This document shows positions 55,170-63,813 of a DNA stretch of 64,000 bases, piece after piece. Both the position numbers and the translations under genes were made by a program. The notes below the pieces were generated by a model. The model worked only from the letters and a program-made list of their open reading frames with translations, ran no database searches and was not told the origin of the DNA. Source of the stretch: Burkholderia aenigmatica (lineage in GTDB: Bacteria; Pseudomonadota; Gammaproteobacteria; Burkholderiales; Burkholderiaceae); NCBI RefSeq assembly GCF_902499175.1, contig NZ_CABVQC010000014.1, positions 79,456 through 143,455 on the forward strand. The letters run 5' to 3'. How positions within the stretch are numbered: the stretch's first letter is position 1; each line of letters begins with the position of its first letter.

Positions 55170-55196
55170 GCCTGCTCACGCGGAACGCGAGCAGGC
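55170..55196 (-). terminator. Second terminator-like hairpin
   Basis: Stem GCCTGCTC/GAGCAGGC with an 11-base loop, preceded by AAAAAA, so it is oriented for minus-strand transcripts although no minus-strand gene lies just to its right. Confidence 0.6.
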
Positions 55197-55515
55197 AAGA
55201 AAACGGATCAGCATTCGAGGCACGAGGGCTGTCCAGGGAAGATAACGGCACGGGAAGCGAGAACCTTAATCGGGAAAGGAAACTGCACAACATCACGTCA
55301 ACCGGATACGGCCATACGATCTCGCGGCAAAGATGGTTTGATGAAAACCTGCTACACAGTGACGATATCCTGTTGCGCTCAACCCTGCTTTCCGTCAATC
55401 GTTCGCCGTTCGACCCGGCTTGCGCGTAGCGGAGCGCCCGTCCGTTTCATTGGCCATGTATGGCAAACTTCGGCTCCGAATCGACGCATCGCGCACTCTT
55501 TATCACAGGGGAATC

Positions 55516-56034
55516 ATGTACGTCCTGATCTATATCGCAGCGGTCGCTGTCGCTAACCTGATGGTCGCTCATTTCGGACCGGCTGCTACCCCGATCATCG
55601 CGTTCCTTCTGATCGGACTCGATCTCGCGATTCGAGACCGGCTCCATCTGGACTGGCGCGGCCGCGCGCTTTGGTCACGGATGTTTGCGTTGATCGCAGC
55701 CGCCGGCGTCGTCAGTTACGCGCTCAATCCCGCCGCCAAGGAAATCGCCCTCGCGTCTCTGGTGGCGTTCGGTTCGGCAGCCGTGGCGAGCGCGATCGTG
55801 TTTCAACTCGCACGTCGCTTCCCGATACTGGCGCGTGCAAATGGCGCGAATGTCGCGGGGGCGGCTGTCGACTCCATCATCTTTCCGCTGATTGCGTTCG
55901 GGACGGTGTTCCCGACGATCGCCGCATTGCAGTTCGTCGCGAAGGTGGCTGGTGGTGCTTTGTGGTCGTGGTTGGTTTTTCGAAACGCTCGAACGGTGCA
56001 AGCGGGGATCGCGAGCAATGTGGTGGATCGGTGA
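55516..56034 (+). CDS. VUT family membrane protein (queuosine-precursor-transporter-like)
   Basis: 172-residue polytopic protein of the VUT (DUF165) family, related to the preQ0/preQ1 transporter YhhQ but about 50 residues shorter. It starts YVLIYIAAVAVANLMVAHFGP; the IGLDLAIRDRLH segment and the late AGGALWSWLVF helix are typical. Short VUT proteins are frequent on phages and islands. GGGG lies before the ATG at 55516. Its transport substrate is not established. Confidence 0.78.
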   Translation: MYVLIYIAAVAVANLMVAHFGPAATPIIAFLLIGLDLAIRDRLHLDWRGRALWSRMFALIAAAGVVSYALNPAAKEIALASLVAFGSAAVASAIVFQLARRFPILARANGANVAGAAVDSIIFPLIAFGTVFPTIAALQFVAKVAGGALWSWLVFRNARTVQAGIASNVVDR

Positions 56035-56199
56035 GGACGGGTCGGCGTTTGGCCACGGGTTAAAGCCATCGAACGACTGCGATGTTGCCTCGATCGACTG
56101 CACCCACTGCAGAGAAAAGATCGCGGTAGCGCCGTGTTCGATCGCCACGCACCTGCCGTCCATGTACGGGCGATGACGTATTGCTCGATCGACAAGATA

Positions 56200-57198
56200 A
56201 TGACAAACCACGACAAAACGCGGAGCCGACCATATGCAGCCCTATGGGCCATCAACGGCATACTCGTATTGATCGATTTATTCTGGCTCCCAGCAGCCGG
56301 AATATTCGTGCCTATTTCTACTATCGCAAAAAAGGGCGTCGGAATAGTGCTAGCCATGTTGCTTGGCACTCTACTGTGGATGGTCTCGCGGGCATTCCGT
56401 AATCGATCTGAATCGCGGACCATCTTCTATCGTGAAATCGCCATCGTGCTGTGGTGGATCGGTGCCTTCTGTGCGTTCACCGACGCCGCTCTGGTACTGC
56501 AATACCTGACCGTAAGCGCTGGGCGCCCGCTGGTCGACACGGCGTTGCTACGGTTCGATTCACAATTCGGTTTCGAGTGGGAGGTACTCTATAAGTGGGT
56601 CGGCGCACATCCCACCATAAAAACCATATTGCACGTGGCGTATGAAACCGGATTAATTCAGCTTGCGACAATCCCGTTTATATTGGCTGTTGTCAGAAAA
56701 TCGCAGGATTACTCGGAGCTGGTCCTGAACGCCACGATCTCGGGGCTCATTGTGGTATTGATTGGCTGGCTCTACCCGGCCAGCAGCGCGTACCTGCACT
56801 TCGGAATTCACGCGCCCGGGACAGCCGACACGGTTTCAGATTTCATCTTGCTTCGGTCCGGCGAACTACGGCAGATCGTCCTTGAGAACGCGCAGGGGCT
56901 CGTATCGATGCCGTCGTACCATGCGGCGCTAGCAATCTGTTTCGCATGGAGTCTCCGGCATGTCCGGCGGGTTTTTCCTGCCGCTTGCGTCCTGAACATC
57001 GCGATGATCCTGTCGACGCCCACGGAAGGTGGCCACTATCTAGCGGACGTCGTCGCCGGAATCTTCCTCGGCGTCGCCACGATATACGTGACGCGCGCTT
57101 TCCTGCCGGGCTACTTGCGGGCAACCGCCGATTCCCCGCTGCCCGATCGCGATCTGCCGATCGCCGCCCACCCCCTCTCTACCGACAAGCGCCAATAA
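56200..57198 (+). CDS. PAP2-superfamily phosphatase (inositol phosphorylceramide synthase-like)
   Basis: About 332 residues with six or more membrane helices. The PAP2 active-site motifs are present: SMPSYHAALAICFAW, with the catalytic His, and GGHYLADVVAGIFLG, with the second His/Asp pair. The first motif (KxxxxxxRP) is not obvious, as in the aureobasidin-resistance/IPC-synthase-like branch. It probably dephosphorylates or transfers lipid phosphates on the outer face of the inner membrane. Start choice is uncertain: ATG 56200, ATG 56173 or GTG 56134; none has a strong ribosome-binding site. GC content is lower than in neighbours, which suggests transfer. Confidence 0.75.
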   Translation: MTNHDKTRSRPYAALWAINGILVLIDLFWLPAAGIFVPISTIAKKGVGIVLAMLLGTLLWMVSRAFRNRSESRTIFYREIAIVLWWIGAFCAFTDAALVLQYLTVSAGRPLVDTALLRFDSQFGFEWEVLYKWVGAHPTIKTILHVAYETGLIQLATIPFILAVVRKSQDYSELVLNATISGLIVVLIGWLYPASSAYLHFGIHAPGTADTVSDFILLRSGELRQIVLENAQGLVSMPSYHAALAICFAWSLRHVRRVFPAACVLNIAMILSTPTEGGHYLADVVAGIFLGVATIYVTRAFLPGYLRATADSPLPDRDLPIAAHPLSTDKRQ

Positions 57199-57486
57199 GT
57201 CAGTGGCCGCCACGTCCGGCCGCTCCCGGACTACTTTCAGTGTTGCTCGCCTCGAACGGGCAATTTTTTTGGTTTCACGTTTTAGAAACTGCTCGACTGT
57301 GCGTTAGAACTATCTGAACTATCGGACATCCACGCAATTTCGAGCAGCAGGAGACGGCCATCAAGCAAGCTGCTCGCGTCCTTTTCTGGATCGCCGTCGG
57401 CGACGTCGTGAATAGCATGTTGCACGCAGTGACCGACCAGATTCACGCCGCATTCATCGCGCCGTAACCGAAGTGACCTGTCGTGG
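57199..57486. other. Degraded region before the integrase remnant
   Basis: No intact gene. A 35-codon open segment IKQAARVLFWIAVGDVVNSML (from about 57360) ends at a TAA near 57467 and may be a fragment of an unknown gene. Confidence 0.4.
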
Positions 57487-57800
57487 CCGCAGGTCGGCCG
57501 CCAGGCCGGTCACATTAAAGTGAAGCGTGGAAGAGGCGCAGCGAGGTAATCGAGCAGATCGAAATCATGACGACGTCTGGCACGCGCTACATGCGCGACG
57601 GCGTCAAAAAGTTGTTCTAGGGGAAGTTGCTGAACGAGGCAATCGAGGAAAAGGTATTTGCCGGCCGGTCCACGGTCCATGACATGCGCGCATATTACGC
57701 GACACAGCACAAGGACAAGCGCGGCGCACTGCCCGACCTTCACGCGAATCCAGCAACAACCGCACGCGTGTATGACCGAAACAAAATCGTAAAGCGCTGT
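57487..57800 (+). pseudogene. Tyrosine recombinase (integrase) C-terminal remnant
   Basis: Fragments of a phage-type integrase read toward tRNA-His. In one frame VGRQAGHIKVKRGRGA (about 57490-57540) resembles the strand before the active-site Lys. After a frameshift, KRRSEVIEQI, SGTRYMRDGVKKLF, an in-frame TAG (57618-57620), then VHDMRAYYATQH with the His-x-x-Arg motif and LHANPATTARVYDRNKIVKR, the usual C-terminus with the catalytic Tyr. It lacks an N-terminal domain and is dead. Confidence 0.8.
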
Positions 57801-57827
57801 GAAGTCCATTTTGTGGAATTCCAAAAC

Positions 57828-57863
57828 AAAAACGGCACTGTCTTTTTGGACAGTGCCGTTTTT
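57828..57863. terminator. Bidirectional terminator beside tRNA-His
   Basis: 15-bp stem AAAAACGGCACTGTC/GACAGTGCCGTTTTT with a 6-base loop. It ends the tRNA-His transcript (minus strand) and anything reading from the island side. Confidence 0.9.
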
Positions 57864-57890
57864 AACAACTTGATACCGCTTGGAATTCTT

Positions 57891-57966
57891 TGGGGTGGCT
57901 GATGGGACTCGAACCCACGACGACAGGAATCACAATCCTGGACTCTACCAACTGAGCTACAGCCAC
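57891..57966 (-). tRNA. tRNA-His (anticodon GTG)
   Basis: On the minus strand the cloverleaf begins GTGGCTGTAGCTCAG, has D-loop TTGGTAGAG, anticodon loop TTGTGAT with GTG, and T-arm GTGGGTTCGAGTCCCAT, ending CAGCCAC-C-CCA. The CCA is encoded (57891-57893), and the extra 5' G (-1 position) typical of tRNA-His is encoded at 57967. An integrase remnant lies at its 3' side. Confidence 0.97.
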
Positions 57967-58023
57967 CACTGTTACTACTTTTTGTTCTTCGCTGCTTTTG
58001 TGTTTCAGCAGCGAAGAACAAGA

Positions 58024-59058
58024 TTATACGAACACTTTTGAATCTTGCAAAGCTTTTTTTTCAAAAATTTCTTCGGCCTCGTTCAGATGCGCGCGCGCCT
58101 CGTCGAACACGGCCAGATCGGCACGTGCGAGCTTCTTGTTGTCGGACAGCACACGACGCCAGCCGCGTGCGCCGGGCATGCCGCGATACAGTCCGAGCGC
58201 ATGCCGCACGATCGCGCCGAGGTAAGTCCCGCGCTTCAGTTCGGCCGCGCAGTATTCGATCAGCTTCGCCTCGGCCTCTGCGCGCGTCGGCACCGCCGCG
58301 GTCGATCCGTAGAAGCGCGCATCGACCTCCGCGAGCACGTACGGGTTGTGATACGCCTCGCGGCCGAGCATCACGCCGTCGACATGCTCCAGATGCTGCG
58401 CAACCTCGTCGAGCGTCGTGATGCCACCATTGATGACGATCTCGAGCGACGGAAAATCGCGCTTCAACTGATACGCATAGTCGTACTTGAGCGGCGGGAT
58501 CTCGCGATTCTCCTTCGGCGACAGCCCCTTCAGGATCGCATTGCGCGCATGCACGACGAACGTTTTGCAGCCAGCCTCGGCCACCGTGCCGACGAAGTCG
58601 CGCACGAACGCGTAGTCCTCGACCGCATCGACACCGATCCGGTGTTTGACCGTGACCGGCACCGACACCGCATCGCTCATCGCCTTCACGCAGTCGGCCA
58701 CGAGTTGCGGCTCGTTCATCAGGCACGCGCCGAACGCGCCGCGCTGCACGCGCTCGGACGGGCAGCCGCAATTCAGGTTGATTTCGTCGTAGCCCCACTG
58801 CTCACCGAGCTTCGCGGCACGCGCGAGGTCGTCGCGCTCGCTGCCGCCCAACTGCAGCGCAACCGGCGATTCGTTCGGCGTGAACGCGAGATGCCGCTGA
58901 GCATCGCCGAACAGCAGCGCGCCCGTCGTGATCATTTCCGTATACAGCCACGTGTCGCGCGTCAGCGTCCGGTGGAACGACCGGCAATGGCGGTCGGTCC
59001 AGTCGAGCATGGGCGCGACGGATACGCGGCGAGGAGGAAGCGAGGACGGTACGGACAT
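58024..59058 (-). CDS. dusA: tRNA-dihydrouridine synthase A
   Basis: FMN-dependent DusA of 344 residues that reduces uridines 20 and 20a of tRNA D-loops. The barrel starts VSVAPMLDWTDRHCRSFHR; INLNCGCPSERVQRGAFGACLM holds the catalytic Cys112; KHRIGVD and the INGGITTLDE phosphate-binding loop follow. The ATG at 59058 (MSVPSSLPP) is chosen over one 12 codons earlier. It lies 57 bases upstream of tRNA-His on the same strand. Confidence 0.94.
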   Translation of the reverse strand: MSVPSSLPPRRVSVAPMLDWTDRHCRSFHRTLTRDTWLYTEMITTGALLFGDAQRHLAFTPNESPVALQLGGSERDDLARAAKLGEQWGYDEINLNCGCPSERVQRGAFGACLMNEPQLVADCVKAMSDAVSVPVTVKHRIGVDAVEDYAFVRDFVGTVAEAGCKTFVVHARNAILKGLSPKENREIPPLKYDYAYQLKRDFPSLEIVINGGITTLDEVAQHLEHVDGVMLGREAYHNPYVLAEVDARFYGSTAAVPTRAEAEAKLIEYCAAELKRGTYLGAIVRHALGLYRGMPGARGWRRVLSDNKKLARADLAVFDEARAHLNEAEEIFEKKALQDSKVFV

Positions 59059-59140
59059 GGATTTCGGGCAACAGGCCTGACGGCGCGGGAACAACCCGGC
59101 ATTTTACCGCAAGACGGGCCGTGCCTGCCCGGCACGCAGG

Positions 59141-59386
59141 CTACCCTTCGCCCAGCTCCGTATCGACCGCCCGCCGCGCCTCGTCGAGCACACGCTCGAT
59201 CACGCGTCGTTCGGTCAGCAGCATCCCGTCGACCTTGACGAGCCGCCAGTCGATCCGCACGGCATCGCCTTGCAGCACGCGGTAATGCGCATGCTCGCCG
59301 TCCCAGACCTGCTCGGTCTTCACCTCGATCTCGAAGCCGCGGTACGGCTCGCTGAAATCGCCGAGGTCGCTGCCTCTCGGTTCCAT
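59141..59386 (-). CDS. Small conserved hypothetical protein
   Basis: 81-residue protein beginning FSEPYRGFEIEVKTEQVWDG after a short leader, mostly beta then one long charged helix (LTERRVIERVLDEARRAVD). GGAG lies eight bases before the ATG at 59386. The next gene upstream ends 56 bases away, so the two may be co-transcribed. Family not recognised. Confidence 0.6.
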   Translation of the reverse strand: MEPRGSDLGDFSEPYRGFEIEVKTEQVWDGEHAHYRVLQGDAVRIDWRLVKVDGMLLTERRVIERVLDEARRAVDTELGEG

Positions 59387-59441
59387 CGCACGCTCCGTGG
59401 CGACGCAGCGCCGGGCCGCCCGCGCGGTCGGCGCCGTGCGC

Positions 59442-59639
59442 TCAATCGTATTCGTCGGATAAAAAGGATTTGCCATCGGCCGTCAGGTCGACCCGGTCGG
59501 CCGCCGCCTGGTAGATCAGCCCCTCGTTCAGCAACGCGTAGACGACGTCGTCGAACACGGCGGGAACCGGCCGGCTTTCACCGAACTGGTCGATCCACTT
59601 CAGCGCCTCGATGGCTTCGGGGGAAAGGATGGGGGTCAT
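59442..59639 (-). CDS. Small conserved hypothetical protein
   Basis: 65 residues (TPILSPEAIEALKWIDQFG start), probably a winged-helix-like or all-helical mini-domain with an acidic end (LTADGKSFLSDEYD). GGGGGAAAGG precedes the ATG at 59639. It lies upstream of the 81-residue gene on the same strand. No function assigned. Confidence 0.6.
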   Translation of the reverse strand: MTPILSPEAIEALKWIDQFGESRPVPAVFDDVVYALLNEGLIYQAAADRVDLTADGKSFLSDEYD

Positions 59640-59781
59640 GCGTTGGCCTCCGGCATCGTTGTCGCTCCATCCTAGCACTTCGTCAGGACGTCGAATACCA
59701 AGGCAAACGCGCTACGGAAATGCCGGGCAGCGCCAACGGGCAGTTTGCCCGTGACGCCGCACCGGCGCTGGACACGCGGGC

Positions 59782-59997
59782 TCAGAGGCGCGCGATCGAT
59801 ACTTCGGTCGATTTCACGAGCGCGACGACTTCCGCGCCGACCTTCAGTTCGAGTTCGTCGACCGAACGGGTCGTGATCACCGACGTGACGATGCCGAACG
59901 GCGTCTCGACGTCGACCTCGGAGACCACGGATCCGCGGATGATCTCCTTCACCTTGCCCTTGAACTGGTTACGTACGTTGATTGCAGTGATGCTCAT
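59782..59997 (-). CDS. ssuF: Molbindin (TOBE-domain) protein of the ssu operon
   Basis: 71-residue single TOBE/Mop domain (SITAINVRNQFKGKVKEIIRGSVVSEVDVETPFGIVTSVIT, span). Such molbindins oligomerise and bind molybdate or other oxyanions in the cytoplasm. It is the last gene after ssuB (57-base gap), in the same position as ssuF of pseudomonad ssuEADCBF operons, where it is needed for sulfonate use. Confidence 0.85.
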   Translation of the reverse strand: MSITAINVRNQFKGKVKEIIRGSVVSEVDVETPFGIVTSVITTRSVDELELKVGAEVVALVKSTEVSIARL

Positions 59998-60054
59998 CAG
60001 GTTGATCGCTCCGAAGAAAAAGATCTCACAACGGGCGGCCGTTGCCGCCCGGAT

Positions 60055-61014
60055 TTAAACGGCCCAGCGGATCTGCCCGACCGGTCGAACGTTATCCGTC
60101 TCATGCGTCGCGTCCTGGCCGGCCGCACCGGGCCCGCCGGCAAGCACGCGTTTCAGCACGCGATCCTCCAGCGCCGCAAACGCGGCCGATGCGCGGGCGC
60201 GCGGCCGGTCGAGCGGCACTGGCTGATCCAGCGCCACCCGCCCCTGCTCGATGAGCAGGATGCGGTCGCCGAGCGCGACGGCCTCCTGCACGTCGTGCGT
60301 GACGAGCAACGCCGTGAACCGGTGTTCGCGCCACAACCGCTCGATCAGCGCATGCATCTCGATGCGGGTCAGCGCGTCGAGCGCGCCGAGCGGCTCGTCG
60401 AGCAACAGCAATTGCGGCCGGTGCACGAGCGCGCGGGCCAGTGCGACACGCTGCCGCTGGCCGCCTGATAGTTGCGCGGGCCAGTCGTTCGCGCGTTCCA
60501 GCAGGCCGACTTCATCGAGCACCGCGCGTGCCTGGTCGCGCGCGCCGCGCCCAAGGCCCAGCATCACGTTCTGCAGCACGGTCTTCCACGGCAGCAGGCG
60601 CGCATCCTGGTACATGATCCGCGTATCGAGTTCGCCGCCGCCCTCGCCGCGCGTCTCGAGCGCGCCGCTGCTCGGCTGCTCGAGTCCCGCGACGAGACGC
60701 AGCAGCGTCGATTTCCCGCAGCCGCTGCGACCGACGATCGCGACGAAGCTGCCGCGCGCGATGCCGAGCTCGACGTTGTCGAGCACCGTGCGCGCGCCGA
60801 AGCGCTTGCTGACGCCCGACAGCGTCACCGCATCGTCGGGTGCCGGGCCGCCTGCCCGCCGCCGTGCAAGCGGAACGACGGAGGCGCTGCCGTCACGTTC
60901 GAGGATTGCCGCATCGCGCGCGTCGCCGTCCGCGACGCGCGCCTGCGCCAGTTCGGCCTCGAGGTCTGCGCCGGCGAGCAGGCCGTAGGCGGCCGCCGAA
61001 GTCGTCGCATTCAT
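60055..61014 (-). CDS. ssuB: Alkanesulfonate ABC transporter ATP-binding protein
   Basis: ABC ATPase of 319 residues. Walker A is [12 protein letters not shown], the Q-loop [13 protein letters not shown], the signature [15 protein letters not shown], and Walker [13 protein letters not shown]. The sequence [12 protein letters not shown] is typical of the nitrate/sulfonate/taurine group. It energises alkanesulfonate uptake with SsuC. It overlaps ssuC by four bases. A roughly 65-residue N-terminal extension before the ATPase core is longer than in E. coli SsuB. Confidence 0.9.
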   Translation of the reverse strand: MNATTSAAAYGLLAGADLEAELAQARVADGDARDAAILERDGSASVVPLARRRAGGPAPDDAVTLSGVSKRFGARTVLDNVELGIARGSFVAIVGRSGCGKSTLLRLVAGLEQPSSGALETRGEGGGELDTRIMYQDARLLPWKTVLQNVMLGLGRGARDQARAVLDEVGLLERANDWPAQLSGGQRQRVALARALVHRPQLLLLDEPLGALDALTRIEMHALIERLWREHRFTALLVTHDVQEAVALGDRILLIEQGRVALDQPVPLDRPRARASAAFAALEDRVLKRVLAGGPGAAGQDATHETDNVRPVGQIRWAV

Positions 61015-61823
61015 GCCTTTGCTCCTGATTGGTAAGCGGGGTGCCAGCGCAGCGTCACGCGCTCGAGCCATTTCGCCAGCACGTCGGCCAGCTTGCCGAG
61101 CACCGCGTACAGCAGGATGCCGACCACCACCACGTCGGTTTGCAGGAATTCACGCGCGTTCATCGTCATGTAGCCGATGCCCGACTGCGCGGAGATCGTT
61201 TCCGCGACGATCAGCATCACCCACATCAGCCCGAGCGCGAAGCGCACGCCGACGAGAATCGACGGCAACGCACCGGGCAGGATCACGTCGCGGTACAGCG
61301 CAAAGCCGCGCACGCCATAGCTCTTCGCCATCTCGATCAGGTTCGCGTCGACCGAGCGGATCCCGTGGTACGTGTTGATGTAGACCGGAAAGAACACCCC
61401 GAGCGCAACGAGGAACAGCTTCGCCTTCTCGTCGATGCCGAACCACAGGATCACGAGCGGAATCATCGCGAGCGCCGGGATGTTGCGGATCATCTGGATC
61501 GTCGAATCGAGCGCGACCTCGGCTGCCTTCGACAAGCCGGTCGCGAGCCCCAGCGCGAGGCCGACGCCGCCGCCGATCGCGAAACCGAACAGCGCGCGCC
61601 AGGTGCTGACCTTCACGTTCGCCCACATTTCACCCGACGTCACGAGCGACCAGGCCGCTCGGACGACCGCCACGGGCTCGGGCAACACGCGGGTCGACAG
61701 CCAGCCGGTGCGCGCGCCGACTTCCCATACCGCCAGCAGTGCGAGCGGCACGAGCCACGGTGCGACGCCGCGCCATGCGCGGGCGACCACGGCCGCGCCC
61801 GTCGTCGACGTTTTCGTTGTCAT
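61011..61823 (-). CDS. ssuC: Alkanesulfonate ABC transporter permease
   Basis: Permease of 270 residues with six membrane helices. Family features: [50 protein letters not shown] and the ATPase loop [22 protein letters not shown]. It starts 17 bases after the ssuD stop. A longer in-frame reading runs back through ssuD and is not coding. It imports aliphatic sulfonates with SsuB. Confidence 0.92.
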   Translation of the reverse strand: MTTKTSTTGAAVVARAWRGVAPWLVPLALLAVWEVGARTGWLSTRVLPEPVAVVRAAWSLVTSGEMWANVKVSTWRALFGFAIGGGVGLALGLATGLSKAAEVALDSTIQMIRNIPALAMIPLVILWFGIDEKAKLFLVALGVFFPVYINTYHGIRSVDANLIEMAKSYGVRGFALYRDVILPGALPSILVGVRFALGLMWVMLIVAETISAQSGIGYMTMNAREFLQTDVVVVGILLYAVLGKLADVLAKWLERVTLRWHPAYQSGAKA

Positions 61824-61840
61824 CGCAGGCCTCCCGTCGC

Positions 61841-62998
61841 TCAGCTCTGGGCCGCTTTCGGCAGATAGCTGTTGCCGACGATCTCGCCGAACGGGCCCGA
61901 CAGCGGGCCGGTCGCCTTCGCCTCGCCGTTGCCCTTGATCAGCGGGAACACGAGTTCCGCAAAGCGGTACGACTCCTCCAGGTGCGGATAGCCGGACAGG
62001 ATGAAGGTCTCGATGCCGAGATCCGCGTATTCGCGCATGCGCTCCGCGACCTGTTCCGGATTGCCGACGAGCGCGGTACCCGCACCGCCGCGAACGAGGC
62101 CGACACCGGCCCACAGGTTCGGATACACCTCGAGCGCCTCACGGCCCCCGCGCTTGCCGCCGTGCAGCGCGGCCATCCGGCGCTGGCCTTCCGAATCCAT
62201 GTTCGCGAACGCCTTCTGCGCACGCGCGATGGTTTCGTCGTCGAGGCGGCTGATCAGGCGCTCGGCGTCGCGCCACGCTTCGTCCTCGGTTTCGCGCACG
62301 ATCACGTGCAGACGAATGCCGAACTTGATCTTGCGGCCGCGCGCCTCCGCACGGGCGCGAATATCCGCGATCTTCTTCGCGACGGCCTCGGGCGGCTCGC
62401 CCCAGGTCAGGTAGGTGTCGATGTGATCGGCCGCGATCTCATGTGCGGCCGGCGATGAGCCGCCGAACCAAAGCGGCGGATGCGGACGCTGCACGGGCGG
62501 ATACAGCGCCTTGCCGCCCTTCGATTGCAGATGCTTGCCGATGTAGTCGAACCCGCCGTTGTCGTGCGACGCGGACAACAGCCCGCGCCAGATGTTCAGG
62601 AAGTCGTCGGTGATTTCGTAGCGCGTGTCGTGATCCGCGAACAGGCCGTCGCCTTCGAGTTCGGCGGCATCGCCGCCCGTCACGACGTTGATCAGCAGGC
62701 GGCCGCCCGACAAGCGGTCGAACGTCGCGGCCATCCTCGCCGACAGCCCCGGCGACGCGATGCCGGGACGGATCGCGACCAGGAACTTCAGGCGCTGCGT
62801 CGCCGGGATGAGGCTCGACGCAACGACCCACGCATCCTCGCAGGAACGGCCGGTCGGCAACAGCACGCCCTCGTAGCCGAGCGTGTCGGCCGCCACCGCG
62901 ACCTGCTTGAAGTAATCGTAGTCCGCGGCGCGCGCACCTTCGGCCGTACCGAGATAGCGGCTGTCGCCGTGCGTGGGGATAAACCAGAACACATTCAT
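61841..62998 (-). CDS. ssuD: FMNH2-dependent alkanesulfonate monooxygenase
   Basis: Two-component flavin monooxygenase of 385 residues (E. coli SsuD has 381). It begins [17 protein letters not shown]; the active-site region [14 protein letters not shown] and [20 protein letters not shown] are characteristic. It cleaves alkanesulfonates to aldehyde and sulfite using reduced FMN from the reductase SsuE. It is the first gene here; no ssuE or ssuA lies upstream within the window. Confidence 0.94.
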   Translation of the reverse strand: MNVFWFIPTHGDSRYLGTAEGARAADYDYFKQVAVAADTLGYEGVLLPTGRSCEDAWVVASSLIPATQRLKFLVAIRPGIASPGLSARMAATFDRLSGGRLLINVVTGGDAAELEGDGLFADHDTRYEITDDFLNIWRGLLSASHDNGGFDYIGKHLQSKGGKALYPPVQRPHPPLWFGGSSPAAHEIAADHIDTYLTWGEPPEAVAKKIADIRARAEARGRKIKFGIRLHVIVRETEDEAWRDAERLISRLDDETIARAQKAFANMDSEGQRRMAALHGGKRGGREALEVYPNLWAGVGLVRGGAGTALVGNPEQVAERMREYADLGIETFILSGYPHLEESYRFAELVFPLIKGNGEAKATGPLSGPFGEIVGNSYLPKAAQS

Positions 62999-63339
62999 TT
63001 GCTGCTCCTGCTTGACTGTCCTTGCCGGAATTTGAAAAAAACACCGCCCTGCTCGCGTCGCGGATCAGCGGCGCATGCATGGTGTGCGTTCGAATCGGGA
63101 TGGCTCGCCGGTCAGGCCGTGCAGCGGGCGAGGACGCGATTGCACGGCTGTTTCTGGGAAATCAGTCTAGGGATCGGTGCAGGGCTTTGGAACGATTTTT
63201 TTGAGCTTAGGTTTTCCGCTTTCGTGATTAGCACGACGCTGGAGCGAATATCGCGGCGGGCGGGCCCTATAATGACGCACCTATCCGAATAACTCCGCGC
63301 GGACGGCCCCGGCCGTGCGCGCCTGCGGTGCACTCATCG
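62999..63339. other. Region upstream of ssuD, no gene recognised
   Basis: About 340 bases. It should hold the ssuD promoter and sites of a CysB/SsuR-type activator, plus the promoter of the divergent membrane-protein gene. No remnant of ssuA or ssuE was found. Confidence 0.5.
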
Positions 63340-63768
63340 ATGCAGAAAGTCATCCTGCCATTCCTGTCCGGCTTCCTGGCCGCCCTGTTCTTCCGCGAGG
63401 CCACGCTCGCACTCCTTCATACGGCCGACCTGATCGCCGCAACCGGCTTCTCCACGCAGCCGTTCGCGCCGCTCGGCATTCCTGAATTTGTCGCGAATGC
63501 GCTGATCAGCGCATGCTGTGCAGTCCCGATGGCGTGGCTGCTGCGGGTGTCGCCGGAACGCGAGGCATCGTGGATCGGCGCACTGGTGTTCGGCGGCATC
63601 GTGCTGACGGCCGCCCGCGTGTTCGCGATCGATCCGCTGCGCGGCATCTGGCCGTCCGGCAACATGATGCCCGTGCTCGCGGCCGGCTTCGCGGCGAACG
63701 CGGTATGGGGTTTCGGCGCGCTCGTGTTCATGCGTGCGTTCATGTCGGACGACGCAGGCGACGAGTAA
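63340..63768 (+). CDS. Small conserved membrane protein
   Basis: 142-residue polytopic protein with four predicted helices. It begins QKVILPFLSGFLAALFFREATLALLHTADLI; the second half contains ASWIGALVFGGIVLTAARVFAIDPLRG and a final helix VWGFGALVFMRAF. No enzymatic motif and no named function. The ATG at 63340 is preferred to a GTG four codons earlier. It ends 46 bases before an IS element. Confidence 0.72.
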   Translation: MQKVILPFLSGFLAALFFREATLALLHTADLIAATGFSTQPFAPLGIPEFVANALISACCAVPMAWLLRVSPEREASWIGALVFGGIVLTAARVFAIDPLRGIWPSGNMMPVLAAGFAANAVWGFGALVFMRAFMSDDAGDE

Positions 63769-63813
63769 CACGGGCGCAAGCGCGACGTCCGTCGACCGCG
63801 GGCCGGTCGACCT

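Larger units (their letters stand above)
54925..55515. other. Intergenic region with two terminator-like hairpins
   Basis: 590 bases with no supported gene. It holds two hairpins, each preceded by an A-run (see separate entries). The space between them (55030-55169) is big enough for a small RNA on the minus strand, but no promoter was identified. Confidence 0.5.

Noticed and set aside
54823..55398. 191-codon minus-strand frame over a non-coding region
   Set aside because: It crosses two hairpin terminators, is Ser/Cys-rich and has no ribosome-binding site or family match.
57627..57902. Apparent 91-residue gene next to tRNA-His
   Set aside because: Its first half is the C-terminus of a broken integrase and the rest reads through a terminator into the tRNA; treated as pseudogene.
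61011..62114. Longer SsuC reading that begins inside ssuD
   Set aside because: The added residues are an out-of-frame translation of ssuD; the ATG at 61823 fits family length.
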